DNA of 64,000 bases from Psychromarinibacter sediminicola. GTDB taxonomy: Bacteria > Pseudomonadota > Alphaproteobacteria > Rhodobacterales > Rhodobacteraceae. Location: positions 58,519 to 122,518 of the forward strand of contig NZ_JARGYC010000004.1 of assembly GCF_029168335.1 (NCBI RefSeq), read 5' to 3'. A program made the translations under genes and the position numbers. The notes beneath the pieces are model-generated. The model had not been told where the DNA came from, did no database searches, and worked only from the letters and a program-made list of their open reading frames with translations. Positions 27,774-36,805 of this stretch are shown piece by piece; position 1 is the first letter of the stretch, and each line of letters starts with the position of its first letter.

Positions 27774-28639
27774 CGCTGCGCCTCCCGTGCCGGGCCGATC
27801 CCGAGCTCCCGCAGCACGGCGTCCAGACCCGCGCGCCAGTCGGGACGGGCGAGCCCCAGGGCGGCCTCCGTCCTGCTGCAGTCCAGCCGCGCATCGAGCG
27901 GCCGCGCCGCCGCCGTGGGGTACGCCGCGCTGGGGATGCCCTCGACCCGGACCTTGCGGCCGCTGCGCGCGACGATGGCCTCTGCGAAACCTTTCCGGCT
28001 GACCTCCGGCCGGCCGGCATAGTGATACGTCCCCGAGAGCGCCGGGGCGTCCTGCAGCCGCTGCGCCACGCTCAGGCAGGCCGCGGCGAGGTCGGCCGCG
28101 GGCGTCGGCCCGCCGATCTGGTCGTCGACGATGCGCAGCGCGTCGCGCGCTTCGCTCAGGCGCAGTACCGTCGTCACGAAGTTGCGGCCATGCGCCGAGA
28201 ACACCCAGGACGTCCGGAGGATCGCATGCACCCCGCCGGCGGCCCGCACGCCGCGCTCGCCCGCCAGCTTGCTGCGCCCATAGGCCGAGAGCGGCCCGGT
28301 CGGAGCGTCCGGCGCGATGGGCCGCCCCCCCGCGCCGCCGAAGACGTAGTCGGTCGAGAGATGCACGAACGGCACGCCCAGCCCCGCACAGGCCCGCGCC
28401 ATGGCAGCGGGGGCGTCGGCGTTGACCCTGTGGGCCTGCGCCTCCTCGGCCTCGGCGCGGTCGACGGCGGTATAGGCGGCGGCGTTGATCACGGCGGCGG
28501 GCCGATGCGCGGCGATCGCCGCGGCACAGGCCTCCGGATGCGCCAGATCGGCCGCGGCGCGGTCGAGACAGACCGCCGCCGGCGCCGCCCGCGCCAGCGC
28601 CCGGGCGAGTTGGCCCGTGCGTCCGAAGACCAGGATCAT
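27767..28639 (-). CDS. rmlD: dTDP-4-dehydrorhamnose reductase
   Basis: A 290-aa short-chain reductase performing the last step to dTDP-L-rhamnose. The nucleotide loop is [12 protein letters not shown] near the N-terminus; STDYVFGG and the catalytic YGRSKLAGE (Tyr-x-x-x-Lys) follow. The open frame extends upstream, but ATG 28639, overlapping the rmlB stop as ATGA, gives the standard N-terminus MILVFGRTG. Confidence 0.93.
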   Translation of the reverse strand: MILVFGRTGQLARALARAAPAAVCLDRAAADLAHPEACAAAIAAHRPAAVINAAAYTAVDRAEAEEAQAHRVNADAPAAMARACAGLGVPFVHLSTDYVFGGAGGRPIAPDAPTGPLSAYGRSKLAGERGVRAAGGVHAILRTSWVFSAHGRNFVTTVLRLSEARDALRIVDDQIGGPTPAADLAAACLSVAQRLQDAPALSGTYHYAGRPEVSRKGFAEAIVARSGRKVRVEGIPSAAYPTAAARPLDARLDCSRTEAALGLARPDWRAGLDAVLRELGIGPAREAQRW

Positions 28640-29685
28640 CGGCCCAGCCCGCGCCGCCGGCCGACGCCGCCGCGCGCCGTCAGCGCCCGCCACCAGCCCT
28701 CGTTTTCGAGATACCAGCCAACGGTGCGCCGCAGCCCGTCCTCGAAGCCGACCGCGGGCCGCCAGCCCAGCTCGTCGCGGATGCGCGCGGGGTCGATGGC
28801 ATAGCGCGCGTCGTGCCCCGGGCGGTCGGGCACGAAGACGATCCGGTCGGCATGAGACCCCCGCGCCAACGGGCGCATGTCGTCCAGGACGGCGCAGAGG
28901 GCGCGGACGAGGTCCAGGTTGCTGCGCTCGGTCTCGCCGCCGATATTATAGCGCCGCCCCGGCCGCCCGGCCTCCAGCACCCGCAGAAGCGCGTCGGCGT
29001 GATCCTCGACATAGAGCCAGTCGCGCACGTTCGTCCCGTCCCCGTAGACCGGCAGATCCTTGCCGGCGATCGCGTTGAGGATGATCACCGGGATCAGCTT
29101 TTCGGGAAAGTGGTAGGGGCCGTAATTGTTCGTACAATTGGTCAGAAGACAGGGCAGGCCGTAGGTCTCGAACCACGCGCCGACGAGATGGTCCGACGCG
29201 GCCTTCGAGGCGGCATAGGGCGAGCGCGGGTCGTAGGGGCTTGTCTCGGTGAACCGGCGCGAGGCGCCGTGCGGCAGCGTGCCGAAGACCTCGTCGGTCG
29301 ACACGTGCAGGAAGCGGAACGCCTCGGGCCGGCCCCGGCCCGCCCAGTAGCCGCGCGCCGCCTCCAGCAGGTTGAACGTCCCGGTGACGTTGGTCTCGAC
29401 GAAGACGCCCGGCCCGTCGATCGACCGGTCCACATGCGACTCGGCGGCCAGGTGCAGGACGGCGTCCGGCGCATGGGCGGCGAGGATGCGGTCGAGCGCC
29501 GCGCGATCCCGGATGTCGGCCTGCTCGAACCGGTAGAGCGGGCTGTCGGCGACGCTGGCCACGTTCGCCGGGCAGCCCGCATAGGTCAGCGCGTCCAGGT
29601 TGACGACCGCGTGCCCCCGCGCCACGGCCAGCCGCACCACCGCCGATCCGACGAAACCGCAGCCGCCGGTGACGAGGATCTTCAT
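28636..29685 (-). CDS. rmlB: dTDP-glucose 4,6-dehydratase
   Basis: A 349-aa extended short-chain dehydrogenase/reductase that converts dTDP-glucose to the 4-keto-6-deoxy sugar. It has the NAD loop [20 protein letters not shown] with the catalytic Asp-Glu, and [12 protein letters not shown] with the Tyr-x-x-x-Lys. ATG 29685 overlaps the rmlC stop (ATGA). The last 12 residues are arginine/glycine-rich and not part of the fold. Confidence 0.95.
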   Translation of the reverse strand: MKILVTGGCGFVGSAVVRLAVARGHAVVNLDALTYAGCPANVASVADSPLYRFEQADIRDRAALDRILAAHAPDAVLHLAAESHVDRSIDGPGVFVETNVTGTFNLLEAARGYWAGRGRPEAFRFLHVSTDEVFGTLPHGASRRFTETSPYDPRSPYAASKAASDHLVGAWFETYGLPCLLTNCTNNYGPYHFPEKLIPVIILNAIAGKDLPVYGDGTNVRDWLYVEDHADALLRVLEAGRPGRRYNIGGETERSNLDLVRALCAVLDDMRPLARGSHADRIVFVPDRPGHDARYAIDPARIRDELGWRPAVGFEDGLRRTVGWYLENEGWWRALTARGGVGRRRGLGR

Positions 29686-30263
29686 GCCCCCTCCCAGACG
29701 AAGGGCGTGTCCAGGTCGCGGAGCAGCGGCGCGGCGGCGTCCTTGTCGGACAGCACCGGGGCGCGGCCGGCGAGCGGCCAGTCGATGCCGATGTCGGGAT
29801 CGTCGAAGCGCACCGCGCCCTCGCAGTCCGGCGCATAGTGGTCCGAGCACTTGTAGACGATCTCGGTCTCCGGCACGAGCGTCACGAAGCCGTGCAGGAA
29901 GCCTGCGGGGATCAGCATCTGCCGGCCGTTCTCGAAGCTGAGCTCGGCGCCGACCCAGCGCCCGAAGGTCGGGGCGCCGCGGCGGATGTCGACCGCCACG
30001 TCCCACAGCCGGCCGCGCCCGCAGCGCACCAGCTTGGCCTGGGCGTGCGGCGGCGCCTGGTAGTGCAGGCCGCGGAGCGTGAAGGGGGCGTGCGACAGCG
30101 AGTGGTTGTCCTGGACGAACGGGATGTCGAGCCCGTGCTCGGCCATCCTGCGCGCGTTCCAGGTTTCGCAGAGAAAGCCGCGGGCGTCCCCGACCCGGTG
30201 CGGTCTCAGGAGCCGGACCCCGGGCAGATGCGTCTCCTCGATGTCGAGCGATCCGGCGGCCAC
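29682..30263 (-). CDS. rmlC: dTDP-4-dehydrorhamnose 3,5-epimerase
   Basis: A 193-aa cupin-fold epimerase, second enzyme toward dTDP-L-rhamnose in substrate order after RmlB. The catalytic histidine is in [16 protein letters not shown]; the [12 protein letters not shown] and YKCSDHYAP segments carry conserved active-site residues. The open frame is much longer upstream, but GTG 30263 has GGGAGG seven bases ahead and yields the normal RmlC N-terminus ([16 protein letters not shown]). It is the first gene of rmlCBDA and is divergent from the Liv-type operon. Confidence 0.93.
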   Translation of the reverse strand: MAAGSLDIEETHLPGVRLLRPHRVGDARGFLCETWNARRMAEHGLDIPFVQDNHSLSHAPFTLRGLHYQAPPHAQAKLVRCGRGRLWDVAVDIRRGAPTFGRWVGAELSFENGRQMLIPAGFLHGFVTLVPETEIVYKCSDHYAPDCEGAVRFDDPDIGIDWPLAGRAPVLSDKDAAAPLLRDLDTPFVWEGA

Positions 30264-30394
30264 AGGCGATCCTCCCAACCCGGCGGCCGGGGACGCGACA
30301 GGCGCCCCGGCGAGCGGCAGCCTATGCGGGTCGCTGCCCGTCTGCAATTTGGCTTTGCCGCCGCGGCGGGGGTGTGGCGCGGGGTGCTGCGACG

Positions 30395-30416
30395 TTGACA
30401 TGAATAATGATTCATG
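30395..30416 (+). promoter_or_regulatory. Liv-operon promoter with TetR-type operator
   Basis: A consensus -35 box TTGACA (30395-30400) overlaps an 18-bp dyad CATGAATAATGATTCATG (30399-30416; arms CATGAAT/ATTCATG). A nearly identical dyad lies at the promoter of the TetR gene (40362-40379), with shared TTTCA following it. The -10 box is not clear. Binding here would block RNA polymerase. Confidence 0.75.
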
Positions 30417-30462
30417 TTTCACATATTGCGACCGTATCGGGAATACAGGGAGGACCCCCGAG

Positions 30463-31644
30463 ATGAAGCCAATCTGGAAAGGGCTTGCGTCGGCCGCGGT
30501 GATCGCATGTGCCGGGGCGGCCCAGGCCGAGATCCGCATCGCCCATGTCTACGGCAAGACCGGCGCGCTCGAAGCTTATGCCGAGCAGTCCCATGTCGGG
30601 CTGATGCTGGGGCTGGAATACGCCACCGACGGCACCATGGAGATCGACGGCGAGCCGATCGACGTGCTGGAATTCGACACCCAGCTCGACCCCGCCCAGG
30701 GCCGCGCCGCGCTGGCCGAGGCCTATGGCGACGCCGACGCGCATATCGCGGTGGGGCCGGTCAGCTCGGGCGTGGCGCTGGCGATGCTGCCGGTGGCGCA
30801 GGAATACGAGCGCATCCTGATCGTCGAGCCGGCGGTGGCCGATTCGATCACCGGCGAGAACTGGAACCGCTATATCTTCCGCACCGGGCGCAACTCCAGC
30901 CAGGACGCCATCGCCAACGCCGTGGCGCTGGGCGGCGAGAACGTCGCCGTGGCGACGCTGGCGCAGGACTATGCCTTCGGCCGCGACGGCGTGGCCGCGT
31001 TCCGCGAGGCGCTGGAGGAGACCGGCGCGCGGATCGAGCACGAGGAATACGTGCCGACCGACACCACCGACTTCACCGCGGCGGCCGAGCGCATCTTCAA
31101 CGCGATGGAGGATGTGGACGCCGAGCGGAAGTTCCTGTTCATCATCTGGGCCGGCGGCGGCAACCCGATGTCGGCGATCAACGCCATGGACCCGGGCCGC
31201 TTCGGCGTGGAGATCGCCACCGGCGGCAACATCCTCGCCGCGCTGACCGCCTACAAGGAACTGCCCGGGCTGGAGGGCGCGACCTATTACTACTACGAGA
31301 TCCCGGACAACCCGGTGAACGACTGGCTGGTCGAGACCCATATGGACCGCTACGGCACGCCGCCGGACTTCTTTACCGCGGGCGGCATGGCGGCCGGTAT
31401 CGCCGTGGTCGAGGCGATCCGCAAGGCGGGGGGCGCCGAGGACACCGAGGCGCTGATCGAAGCGATGGAAGGCATGGAGTGGGAGACCCCCAAGGGCCTG
31501 ATGCGCTTCCGCCCCGAGGATCACCAGGCGCTGCAGTCGATGTACCACTTCCGCACCGAGGTCGAGGAAGACGTGCCCTACGGCATCCCGGTGCTGGTCC
31601 GCGAGCTGGGCATCGACGACATGGACATTCCGATCCGGAACTGA
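30463..31644 (+). CDS. Branched-chain/aromatic-type ABC substrate-binding protein (LivJ-like)
   Basis: A 393-aa periplasmic binding protein of the HAAT family (leucine-, aromatic- or amide-type ligands). It has a signal peptide with cleavage expected after Ala22 of AGAAQA; the mature protein begins EIRIAHVYGKTGALEAYAEQ. CAGGGAGGA precedes ATG 30463. It is the first gene of an operon with both ATPases, both permeases and a hydrolase. Because the convergent operon encodes a CoA ligase, isomerase and hydratases under a shared operator, the ligand is more likely a carboxylic acid (aromatic or alicyclic) than an amino acid. That is inference. Confidence 0.9.
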   Translation: MKPIWKGLASAAVIACAGAAQAEIRIAHVYGKTGALEAYAEQSHVGLMLGLEYATDGTMEIDGEPIDVLEFDTQLDPAQGRAALAEAYGDADAHIAVGPVSSGVALAMLPVAQEYERILIVEPAVADSITGENWNRYIFRTGRNSSQDAIANAVALGGENVAVATLAQDYAFGRDGVAAFREALEETGARIEHEEYVPTDTTDFTAAAERIFNAMEDVDAERKFLFIIWAGGGNPMSAINAMDPGRFGVEIATGGNILAALTAYKELPGLEGATYYYYEIPDNPVNDWLVETHMDRYGTPPDFFTAGGMAAGIAVVEAIRKAGGAEDTEALIEAMEGMEWETPKGLMRFRPEDHQALQSMYHFRTEVEEDVPYGIPVLVRELGIDDMDIPIRN

Positions 31645-31650
31645 CCGTCC

Positions 31651-31727
31651 GCCCCCGCCCGGTGCAGGGCGGGGGCCCCCGAATACCCCCGGAAACCCCT
31701 TGGCGTGCATGGCGGGCGTGGCCCGCC
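31651..31727 (+). other. Two hairpins after the binding-protein gene
   Basis: GCCCCCGCCC with GGGCGGGGGC (31651-31676, 10-bp stem) and GGCGGGC-GTG-GCCCGCC (31711-31727) stand between the binding-protein and livG-like genes. They probably protect the upstream mRNA segment and lower read-through. Confidence 0.5.
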
Positions 31728-31743
31728 CCCACGGAGGCCCCCC

Positions 31744-32508
31744 GTGTCCCAGACGCTTCTCGAAACCGATGGCCTGACCGTGCGCTTCGGCGGCCATGTC
31801 GCCGTCGACGCCGTGAGCTGCGCCTTCCGTGCCGGCGAACTGACCGCCATCGTCGGGCCGAACGGGGCCGGCAAGACGACCTATTTCAACCTGATCTCCG
31901 GCCAGATCGCCGCCAGCGCCGGCCGCGTGCGGCTGATGGGCGAGGACGTCACCCGCCTGTCGGTCGCCGAGCGCTGCCGCCGCGGGCTGGGCCGGGCGTT
32001 CCAGCTGACCAACCTGTTCCCCGACCTCAGCGTCCTGGAGAATGTCCGCCTGGTGATCCAGGCGCGCCACCGCAAGGGCTTCAACCTGCTCTCGATGGCC
32101 TCGGGCCATGCCGAGATCACCACCGCCGCCATGGCCGTGCTGGAGCGGGTGCGGCTGTCCGACCGGCGCGATCACAAGGTCTCCGAGCTCAGCCATGGCA
32201 ACCAGCGCAAGCTGGAGGTCGCGATGCTGATCGCGCTCGACCCGATGGTCTACATGTTCGACGAGCCCACCGCGGGGATGAGCGTCGACGAGGCGCCCGT
32301 CGTCCTCGACCTGATCGCCGAGCTGAAACACGACAGCGACCGCACGATCCTGCTGGTCGAGCACAAGATGGACGTGATCCGCACGCTCGCCGACCGGATC
32401 ATCGTGCTGCACAACGGCGCGCTGGCCGCCGACGGGGCGCCGGCCGAGGTGATGGCCTCGGACGTGGTGCAGGAGGCCTATATGGGAAAGGCGCTGGAAG
32501 ATGTCTGA
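31744..32508 (+). CDS. HAAT-family ABC transporter ATPase (LivG-like)
   Basis: A 254-aa ATPase with Walker A GPNGAGKTT, signature LSHGNQRKLEVAM and Walker B VYMFDEPTAGMS. The start is GTG 31744 with GGAGG at 31733-31737. An upstream ATG at 31705 is in frame but lies inside the hairpin region. Its end overlaps the livF-like gene by 8 bases. Confidence 0.92.
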   Translation: MSQTLLETDGLTVRFGGHVAVDAVSCAFRAGELTAIVGPNGAGKTTYFNLISGQIAASAGRVRLMGEDVTRLSVAERCRRGLGRAFQLTNLFPDLSVLENVRLVIQARHRKGFNLLSMASGHAEITTAAMAVLERVRLSDRRDHKVSELSHGNQRKLEVAMLIALDPMVYMFDEPTAGMSVDEAPVVLDLIAELKHDSDRTILLVEHKMDVIRTLADRIIVLHNGALAADGAPAEVMASDVVQEAYMGKALEDV

Positions 32509-33220
32509 CGTTCTGCGGATCGAGGGGCTTTTCACCGACATCGCCCAGTATCACATCCTGGAGGGCGTCGACCTGGCCGTGCCGCGCGGGCAGGTGACGA
32601 TGCTTCTGGGCCGCAACGGCGTCGGCAAGACCACGACGCTGAAGACCGTCATGGGCCACTGGGCCGCCAAGGCCGGCAGCATCCGCTATGACGGCCAGGA
32701 CATCACCGCCTGGCCGACGCCGGCGCGGGCGCGGGCGGGGATCGGTTTCGTGCCCGAGGACATGGGCATCTTCACCGACCTGACCGTCGAGGAGAACATG
32801 GTGCTGGCCGCCGCCTCCGGCCCGCCCGACGCGGCGCGGCTGGAGCGCGTCTTTGCCGCCTTTCCGCCGCTGAAGACCTTCTGGAAATCCGAGGCCGGCA
32901 CGCTTTCGGGGGGGCAGAAGCAGATGCTGTCCATCGCCCGCGCCATGGCGGAGGAGCGGGTGCTGTACCTGATCGACGAGCCGACCAAGGGGCTGGCGCC
33001 CGCCATCGTGTCGACCATGGCCGGCGCGCTGCGCGAACTGAAGGGGCAGGGGGCCTCGATCCTGCTGGTCGAGCAAAACTTCGCCGTGGCGAAGGCGCTG
33101 GGCGACCATGCGGCGGTGATGGATGACGGCCGCATCGTCTGGACCGGCGCGATGGCCGAGCTGGCGGCGGATGCCGGGCTGCAGGAGCGCCTGATGGGCC
33201 TGAGCATGGAGGCAGAGTGA
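32501..33220 (+). CDS. HAAT-family ABC transporter ATPase (LivF-like)
   Basis: A 239-aa ATPase, partner of the LivG-like subunit. It carries Walker A GRNGVGKTT, signature LSGGQKQMLSIARAM and Walker B YLIDEPTKGLAP, with the LivF-type VEQNF after it. It is translationally coupled upstream by an 8-base overlap and followed by the permease ATG one base after its stop. Confidence 0.93.
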   Translation: MSDVLRIEGLFTDIAQYHILEGVDLAVPRGQVTMLLGRNGVGKTTTLKTVMGHWAAKAGSIRYDGQDITAWPTPARARAGIGFVPEDMGIFTDLTVEENMVLAAASGPPDAARLERVFAAFPPLKTFWKSEAGTLSGGQKQMLSIARAMAEERVLYLIDEPTKGLAPAIVSTMAGALRELKGQGASILLVEQNFAVAKALGDHAAVMDDGRIVWTGAMAELAADAGLQERLMGLSMEAE

Positions 33221-33221
33221 C

Positions 33222-34253
33222 ATGAGCGCAGCCCCCGACCACGCCCCGACGATGACGCGGGCCTCCTTCGCCCACCGGCTGGGGCAGGCCGCGCCCTATC
33301 TCCTGGTGCCGGTGCTGATCGTGCTGGGGTTCCTGTCGATCGGCTCGTCCTCGTCCTGGCTGACGCTCACCGTCTCGGGGCTGGCCATGGGGATGATGAT
33401 CTTCGTCATGGCCTCGGGGCTGACGCTGGTCTTCGGGCTGATGGACGTGATCAATTTCGGCCATGGCGCCTTCGTGTCGCTCGGCGCCTTCGTCGGGATC
33501 TCGGTGCTTCTGGCGCTGACCGGCTGGACGACGGCGCCGTCGCTGTTTCTGAACCTCGCCGCCGTGCTGCTGGCCATCGCCGCGGCCATGGTCCTGACCG
33601 GGCTGGTCGGCTGGGGCTTCGAGCGGGTGATCGTGCGGCCGGTCTACGGCGCGCATCTGAAACAGATCCTGGTGACGGTGGGCGGGCTGATCGTGGTGGA
33701 ACAGCTGATCCACGTGATCTGGGGGCCGGACGAGATTTTCCTCAACCGTCCCGAGACGCTAAAGGGCGCCGTGACCTTCGCCGGCGCGGCGCTGGAGAAG
33801 TACCGCATCCTCGCCGTCGTGCTGGGGCTGGCGATCTTCGTCGCGATGCGGCTGGTGCTGCGCCGCACCAAGATCGGGCTGATCGTGCGCGCCGGCGTGC
33901 AGAACGGCCAGATGGTCGAGAGCCTGGGCTACCGCCTGCGGCTCGTCTTCATCGGCGTCTTCGTGGCCGGCTCGGCGCTGGCGGGCCTGGGCGGCGTCAT
34001 GTGGGGCCTTTACCAGGAGGTCATCACCGCCGGCATGGGCGAGCGGATGATGATCCTGGTGTTCATCGTGGTGATCATCGGCGGGCTCGGCTCGGTCGAG
34101 GGGGCGTTCATCGGCGCTTTGCTGGTGGGGCTTTTGCAGAACTACATCGCGTTCCTCGCGCCGAAACTGGCGCTCGTCTCGAATATCGGCCTGATGGCCG
34201 CCATCCTGATGTGGCGGCCGCAGGGGATGATGCCCGTCGTGAAGGCGAAGTGA
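33222..34253 (+). CDS. HAAT-family ABC permease (LivH-like)
   Basis: A 343-aa inner-membrane permease with about eight helices. The family motif NFGHGAFVSLGAFVG sits early in the protein and the coupling loop GYRLRLVFIGVFVAGSALAG is in the second half. Its N-terminus is some 40 residues longer than E. coli LivH. ATG 33222 follows the livF-like stop by one base, and its own stop is one base before livM. Confidence 0.92.
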   Translation: MSAAPDHAPTMTRASFAHRLGQAAPYLLVPVLIVLGFLSIGSSSSWLTLTVSGLAMGMMIFVMASGLTLVFGLMDVINFGHGAFVSLGAFVGISVLLALTGWTTAPSLFLNLAAVLLAIAAAMVLTGLVGWGFERVIVRPVYGAHLKQILVTVGGLIVVEQLIHVIWGPDEIFLNRPETLKGAVTFAGAALEKYRILAVVLGLAIFVAMRLVLRRTKIGLIVRAGVQNGQMVESLGYRLRLVFIGVFVAGSALAGLGGVMWGLYQEVITAGMGERMMILVFIVVIIGGLGSVEGAFIGALLVGLLQNYIAFLAPKLALVSNIGLMAAILMWRPQGMMPVVKAK

Positions 34254-34254
34254 C

Positions 34255-35307
34255 ATGCTCGTGAACCTGATCTCCGGCGACACGCCGCGCTCGGCCGTCC
34301 TGACCGTGCTTCTGCTGATCGTGCTGGTCTGCCTCGCCGGTGCGCCGTTCCTGTTTCCCGGCGTGCGGTCGCTGGAGACGGCGGCGACGATCTGCATCTT
34401 CATCCTGCTGGTGGCCTCCTACGACCTGCTGCTGGGCTATACCGGCATCGTCAGCTTTGCCCACACGATGTTCTTCGGGCTGGGCGCCTATGGCGTGGCG
34501 CTGGCCTCGATCCATATCGGCCGCGGCTGGGGCGCGCTGATCGTGGGCAGCTTGTCGGGCGCCGTTGCCGCCGCCGCGCTGGCGCTGATCATCGGGCTGT
34601 TCTCGCTGCGGGTGCGGGCGATCTTCTTCGCGATGATCACCCTGGCCGTCGCCTCGGCCGTGGCGGTGCTGGTCAGCCAGCTGTTCAACATCACCGGCGG
34701 CGAGGACGGGCTGACCTACCTGATCCCGCGCGAGCTGACGCCCGCCTTCCGCATGGGCGAGCTGTTCGGCGTGCGGGTCAACGGGCGGGTGCTGAACTAC
34801 TACCTGATCTTCGTGGCCTGCCTGGCGCTGTTCCTGCTGCTTCTGCGCATCGTGAACTCGCCGTTCGGCCGGGTGCTGCAGGCGATCCGCGAGAACGACT
34901 TTCGCGCCGAGGCGATCGGCTACCGCGTGGTCTGGTACCGCACGGCCGCCACCTGCCTGTCGGCGGCCATCGCGGCGCTGGCGGGGGCGCTCTATGCGAT
35001 CTGGCTGCGCTATGTCGGCCCCGACACGACGCTGTCCTTCGAGATCATGCTGGACATCCTTCTGATGGTGGTCATCGGCGGCATGGGCACGATGTACGGC
35101 GCGGTGCTGGGCGCGGTGATCTTCGTGCTGGCGCAGAACTACCTGCAGAACCTGATGGGAGTCGCCGCCGAGGCGACCGAGGCGCTGCCGATCCTGCCGC
35201 TGTTCCTCGACCCCAACCGCTGGCTGCTGTGGCTGGGGCTTCTGTTCATCCTCAGCGTCTATTTCTTTCCCACGGGGATCGTCGGACGGCTCCGGTCCGG
35301 TCGCTAG
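34255..35307 (+). CDS. HAAT-family ABC permease (LivM-like)
   Basis: A 350-aa second permease. It shows GYTGIVSFAHTMFFGLGAYG near the N-terminus, and the coupling loop RENDFRAEAIGYRVVWYRTA near residue 215. It pairs with the LivH-like protein. The stop is TAG at 35305-35307, two bases before the hydrolase start. Confidence 0.92.
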   Translation: MLVNLISGDTPRSAVLTVLLLIVLVCLAGAPFLFPGVRSLETAATICIFILLVASYDLLLGYTGIVSFAHTMFFGLGAYGVALASIHIGRGWGALIVGSLSGAVAAAALALIIGLFSLRVRAIFFAMITLAVASAVAVLVSQLFNITGGEDGLTYLIPRELTPAFRMGELFGVRVNGRVLNYYLIFVACLALFLLLLRIVNSPFGRVLQAIRENDFRAEAIGYRVVWYRTAATCLSAAIAALAGALYAIWLRYVGPDTTLSFEIMLDILLMVVIGGMGTMYGAVLGAVIFVLAQNYLQNLMGVAAEATEALPILPLFLDPNRWLLWLGLLFILSVYFFPTGIVGRLRSGR

Positions 35308-35309
35308 GC

Positions 35310-36059
35310 GTGGACCGGCCGGTCATCCTGCTGCATGGCTGGACCATGCGCGGCGCGGTGTTCGACGCGCTGCGCGTGGCGCTGCCGGCGGGCCTGCGGG
35401 GGCTGGCGCCGGACCTGCCGGGGCACGGCGCGGCGCCGCCGGCCTGGCCGATGCTGGACGTCGCGGCCGAGCAGGTGCAGGCGCTGGTCGCGGCGCATCC
35501 CGGGGCGCTGCTGGTCGGCTGGTCGATGGGAGCGGCGGTGGCGTGGCGGATGGTCGAGCGGCATGGCTGCGGCGGGCTCTCGGGCCTGGTCACCGTCGAC
35601 ATGTCGCCGCGGCTGGCGAACGGCGCGGGCTGGCGCCACGGCCTGCTGGGCCAGAGCGCCGCGGACGTGGCGCGCACGACGGAGCGGATCGAGACCGACT
35701 GGCCCGGCACCGCCGGGGCGGTGGCGGCGACGATGTTCGCGGATCGCGCGGGGCCTGCGCATTTCCCGCGGGAGCGGGCGCTGCGGCAGATCCTGTCGAA
35801 CGATCCGGCCGTCATGCGCCGCTGCTGGGCCGAGCTGGCCGGAATGGACCTGCGCGCTGCGGCTGGGCAGGTGGCCGTGCCCTATCTCGTCGCCCGTGGG
35901 GGGCGGAGCCGGGTTTATCCGGCCTCCGCCGCCGACTGGCTCGCGGCGCAGGCGCCGGAGGCCAGGGTCCACGGCTTCGCGGCGTCGGGCCATTCGCCGC
36001 CGTTGGAGGAGCCCAGGGAGATGGCCCGGGTATTGGGGGCGTTCGCGGAAGGGCTGTGA
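35310..36059 (+). CDS. Alpha/beta hydrolase at the end of the Liv-type operon
   Basis: A 249-aa cytoplasmic alpha/beta hydrolase. The oxyanion segment is VILLHGWTM near the N-terminus, the nucleophile serine is in LLVGWSMGAAVAW, and the catalytic histidine is in ASGHSPPLEEP near the C-terminus. The start is GTG 35310, two bases after the livM-like stop, so it is coupled to the transporter. It could be a thioesterase, ester hydrolase or ring-opening C-C hydrolase of the same catabolic route as the convergent operon. The exact substrate is unknown. Confidence 0.82.
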   Translation: MDRPVILLHGWTMRGAVFDALRVALPAGLRGLAPDLPGHGAAPPAWPMLDVAAEQVQALVAAHPGALLVGWSMGAAVAWRMVERHGCGGLSGLVTVDMSPRLANGAGWRHGLLGQSAADVARTTERIETDWPGTAGAVAATMFADRAGPAHFPRERALRQILSNDPAVMRRCWAELAGMDLRAAAGQVAVPYLVARGGRSRVYPASAADWLAAQAPEARVHGFAASGHSPPLEEPREMARVLGAFAEGL

Positions 36060-36061
36060 TT

Positions 36062-36109
36062 GGAACGGTGTCCGGCGCGGGACAAGGCCGAAGGCCGCCG
36101 CGCGCGTCG
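36062..36109 (+). repeat. Dispersed repeat, truncated copy 1
   Basis: GGAACGGTGTCCGGCGCGG and the following ACAAGGC and GCCGCCGCGCG match the left end of the full copies at 36391 and 59307. The copy stops after about 48 bp, then a full-size relative begins at 36124. Confidence 0.6.
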
Positions 36110-36123
36110 TCGGGAGTGCGGGG

Positions 36124-36341
36124 TGTGGGGCACGAGGATGACCCCTTCGAACGGTGCCTGGCGCGGAACAAGGCCCCAGGCCGCCGCGCGAGCGCCGACG
36201 CGCCCCGGTGCGGCGGCGCTGTGGTAACCGTTATCGCAGAGCTCGGAGGTCGTCCGGACTTGGCAGCCATAAAGCGCGCCGTTCGAAGGTCGGTGCGCCC
36301 CCGCGCGCGTCGGCCCTCGCGCGGCTCCTCACGTTGCTTGG
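36124..36341 (+). repeat. Dispersed repeat, copy 2 (lacks the hairpin module)
   Basis: A 218-bp copy of the element. It shares TTCGAACGGTGC, GCGCGGAACAAGGC, GCGGCGGCGCTGTGG, GTTATCGCAGAGCTC, TTGGCAGCCATAAAGCGC and GCGCGGCTCCTCACG with the other copies. The 62-63-bp double-hairpin module present at 36444 and 59454 is cleanly absent at 36197/36198. It lies between two convergent operons. Confidence 0.8.
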
Positions 36342-36390
36342 GAATGGCCAGTAGTGTCGGTCCACTGGACGTTCGGCATATGCGTTGACA

Positions 36391-36649
36391 CCTTCGAACG
36401 GTGCTCAGCGCGGAACAAGGCGAAGCCGCCGCGCAAGCGCCGCCTCTCGGCGATTGCTCTGCAATCGCCTGTCGGCAGGGCATTTCGCAAACGAAATGCC
36501 CGAGAGACCCGCCCCAACGCGGCGGCGCTGTGGTCGACGTTATCGCAGAGCTCCGAGGTCGCCCGGACCTGGCAGCCATAAAGTGCGCCGCTCGACGTTC
36601 GGTGCGCCCCCGCGCGTGCCGGCCCTTGCGCGGCTCCTCACGCTGTTCG
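36391..36649 (+). repeat. Dispersed repeat, copy 3 (full, with hairpin module)
   Basis: A 259-bp copy. The internal module 36444-36506 folds as an outer CTCTC/GAGAG stem enclosing hairpin GGCGATTGC-TCT-GCAATCGCC and hairpin GGGCATTTCG-CAAA-CGAAATGCCC. The same stems with different loops occur in the inverted copy at 59307-59589. Confidence 0.85.
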
Positions 36650-36703
36650 AACGTCTTCGGTCGTGGCGCCCAGCGCCTCCGGGGCTCCGCCCGTCCGCAC
36701 CGG

Positions 36704-36724
36704 AAAACGTCCACTGGACGTTTT
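36704..36724. terminator. Perfect hairpin between convergent operons
   Basis: Arms AAAACGTCCA and TGGACGTTTT around a single C, followed on the plus strand by TTCTT. GTCCACTGGACGTT also occurs at 36360-36373. It may terminate the Liv-type operon, although it lies 645 bp after its last gene. Confidence 0.4.
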
Positions 36725-36728
36725 CTTC

Positions 36729-36780
36729 TTCGGTGCGAACCCACGCGCGTCGGCCCTTGCGCGGCTTCTCACGTTGCTCG
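36729..36780 (+). repeat. Dispersed repeat, partial copy 4 (right end only)
   Basis: TTCGGTGCGAACCCACGCG, then TCGGCCCTTGCGCGGCTTCT and CACGTTGCTCG, match the right end of the full copies. It abuts the stop of the downstream minus-strand gene at 36806. Apart from these repeats, the 746-bp gap 36060-36805 shows no gene. Confidence 0.6.
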
Positions 36781-36805
36781 AGCGGCCCGGCGCTCCCGCA
36801 ACGCC

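Noticed and set aside
30463..30528. Lipoprotein signal in the LivJ-like protein (V-I-A-C)
   Set aside because: The hydrophobic segment continues past the cysteine to a good AQA signal-peptidase I site, as usual for periplasmic binding proteins of Gram-negative bacteria.
36354..36581. Open frames within the dispersed repeats as a possible small protein family
   Set aside because: Similarity between copies breaks where a hairpin loop changes by one base, and the module is absent in copy 2. The pattern favours nucleic-acid structure over coding.
36360..36724. GTCCACTGGAC palindromes as a shared operator
   Set aside because: The two copies lie between convergent 3' ends inside repeat-rich DNA; a terminator or repeat origin is more likely than regulation.
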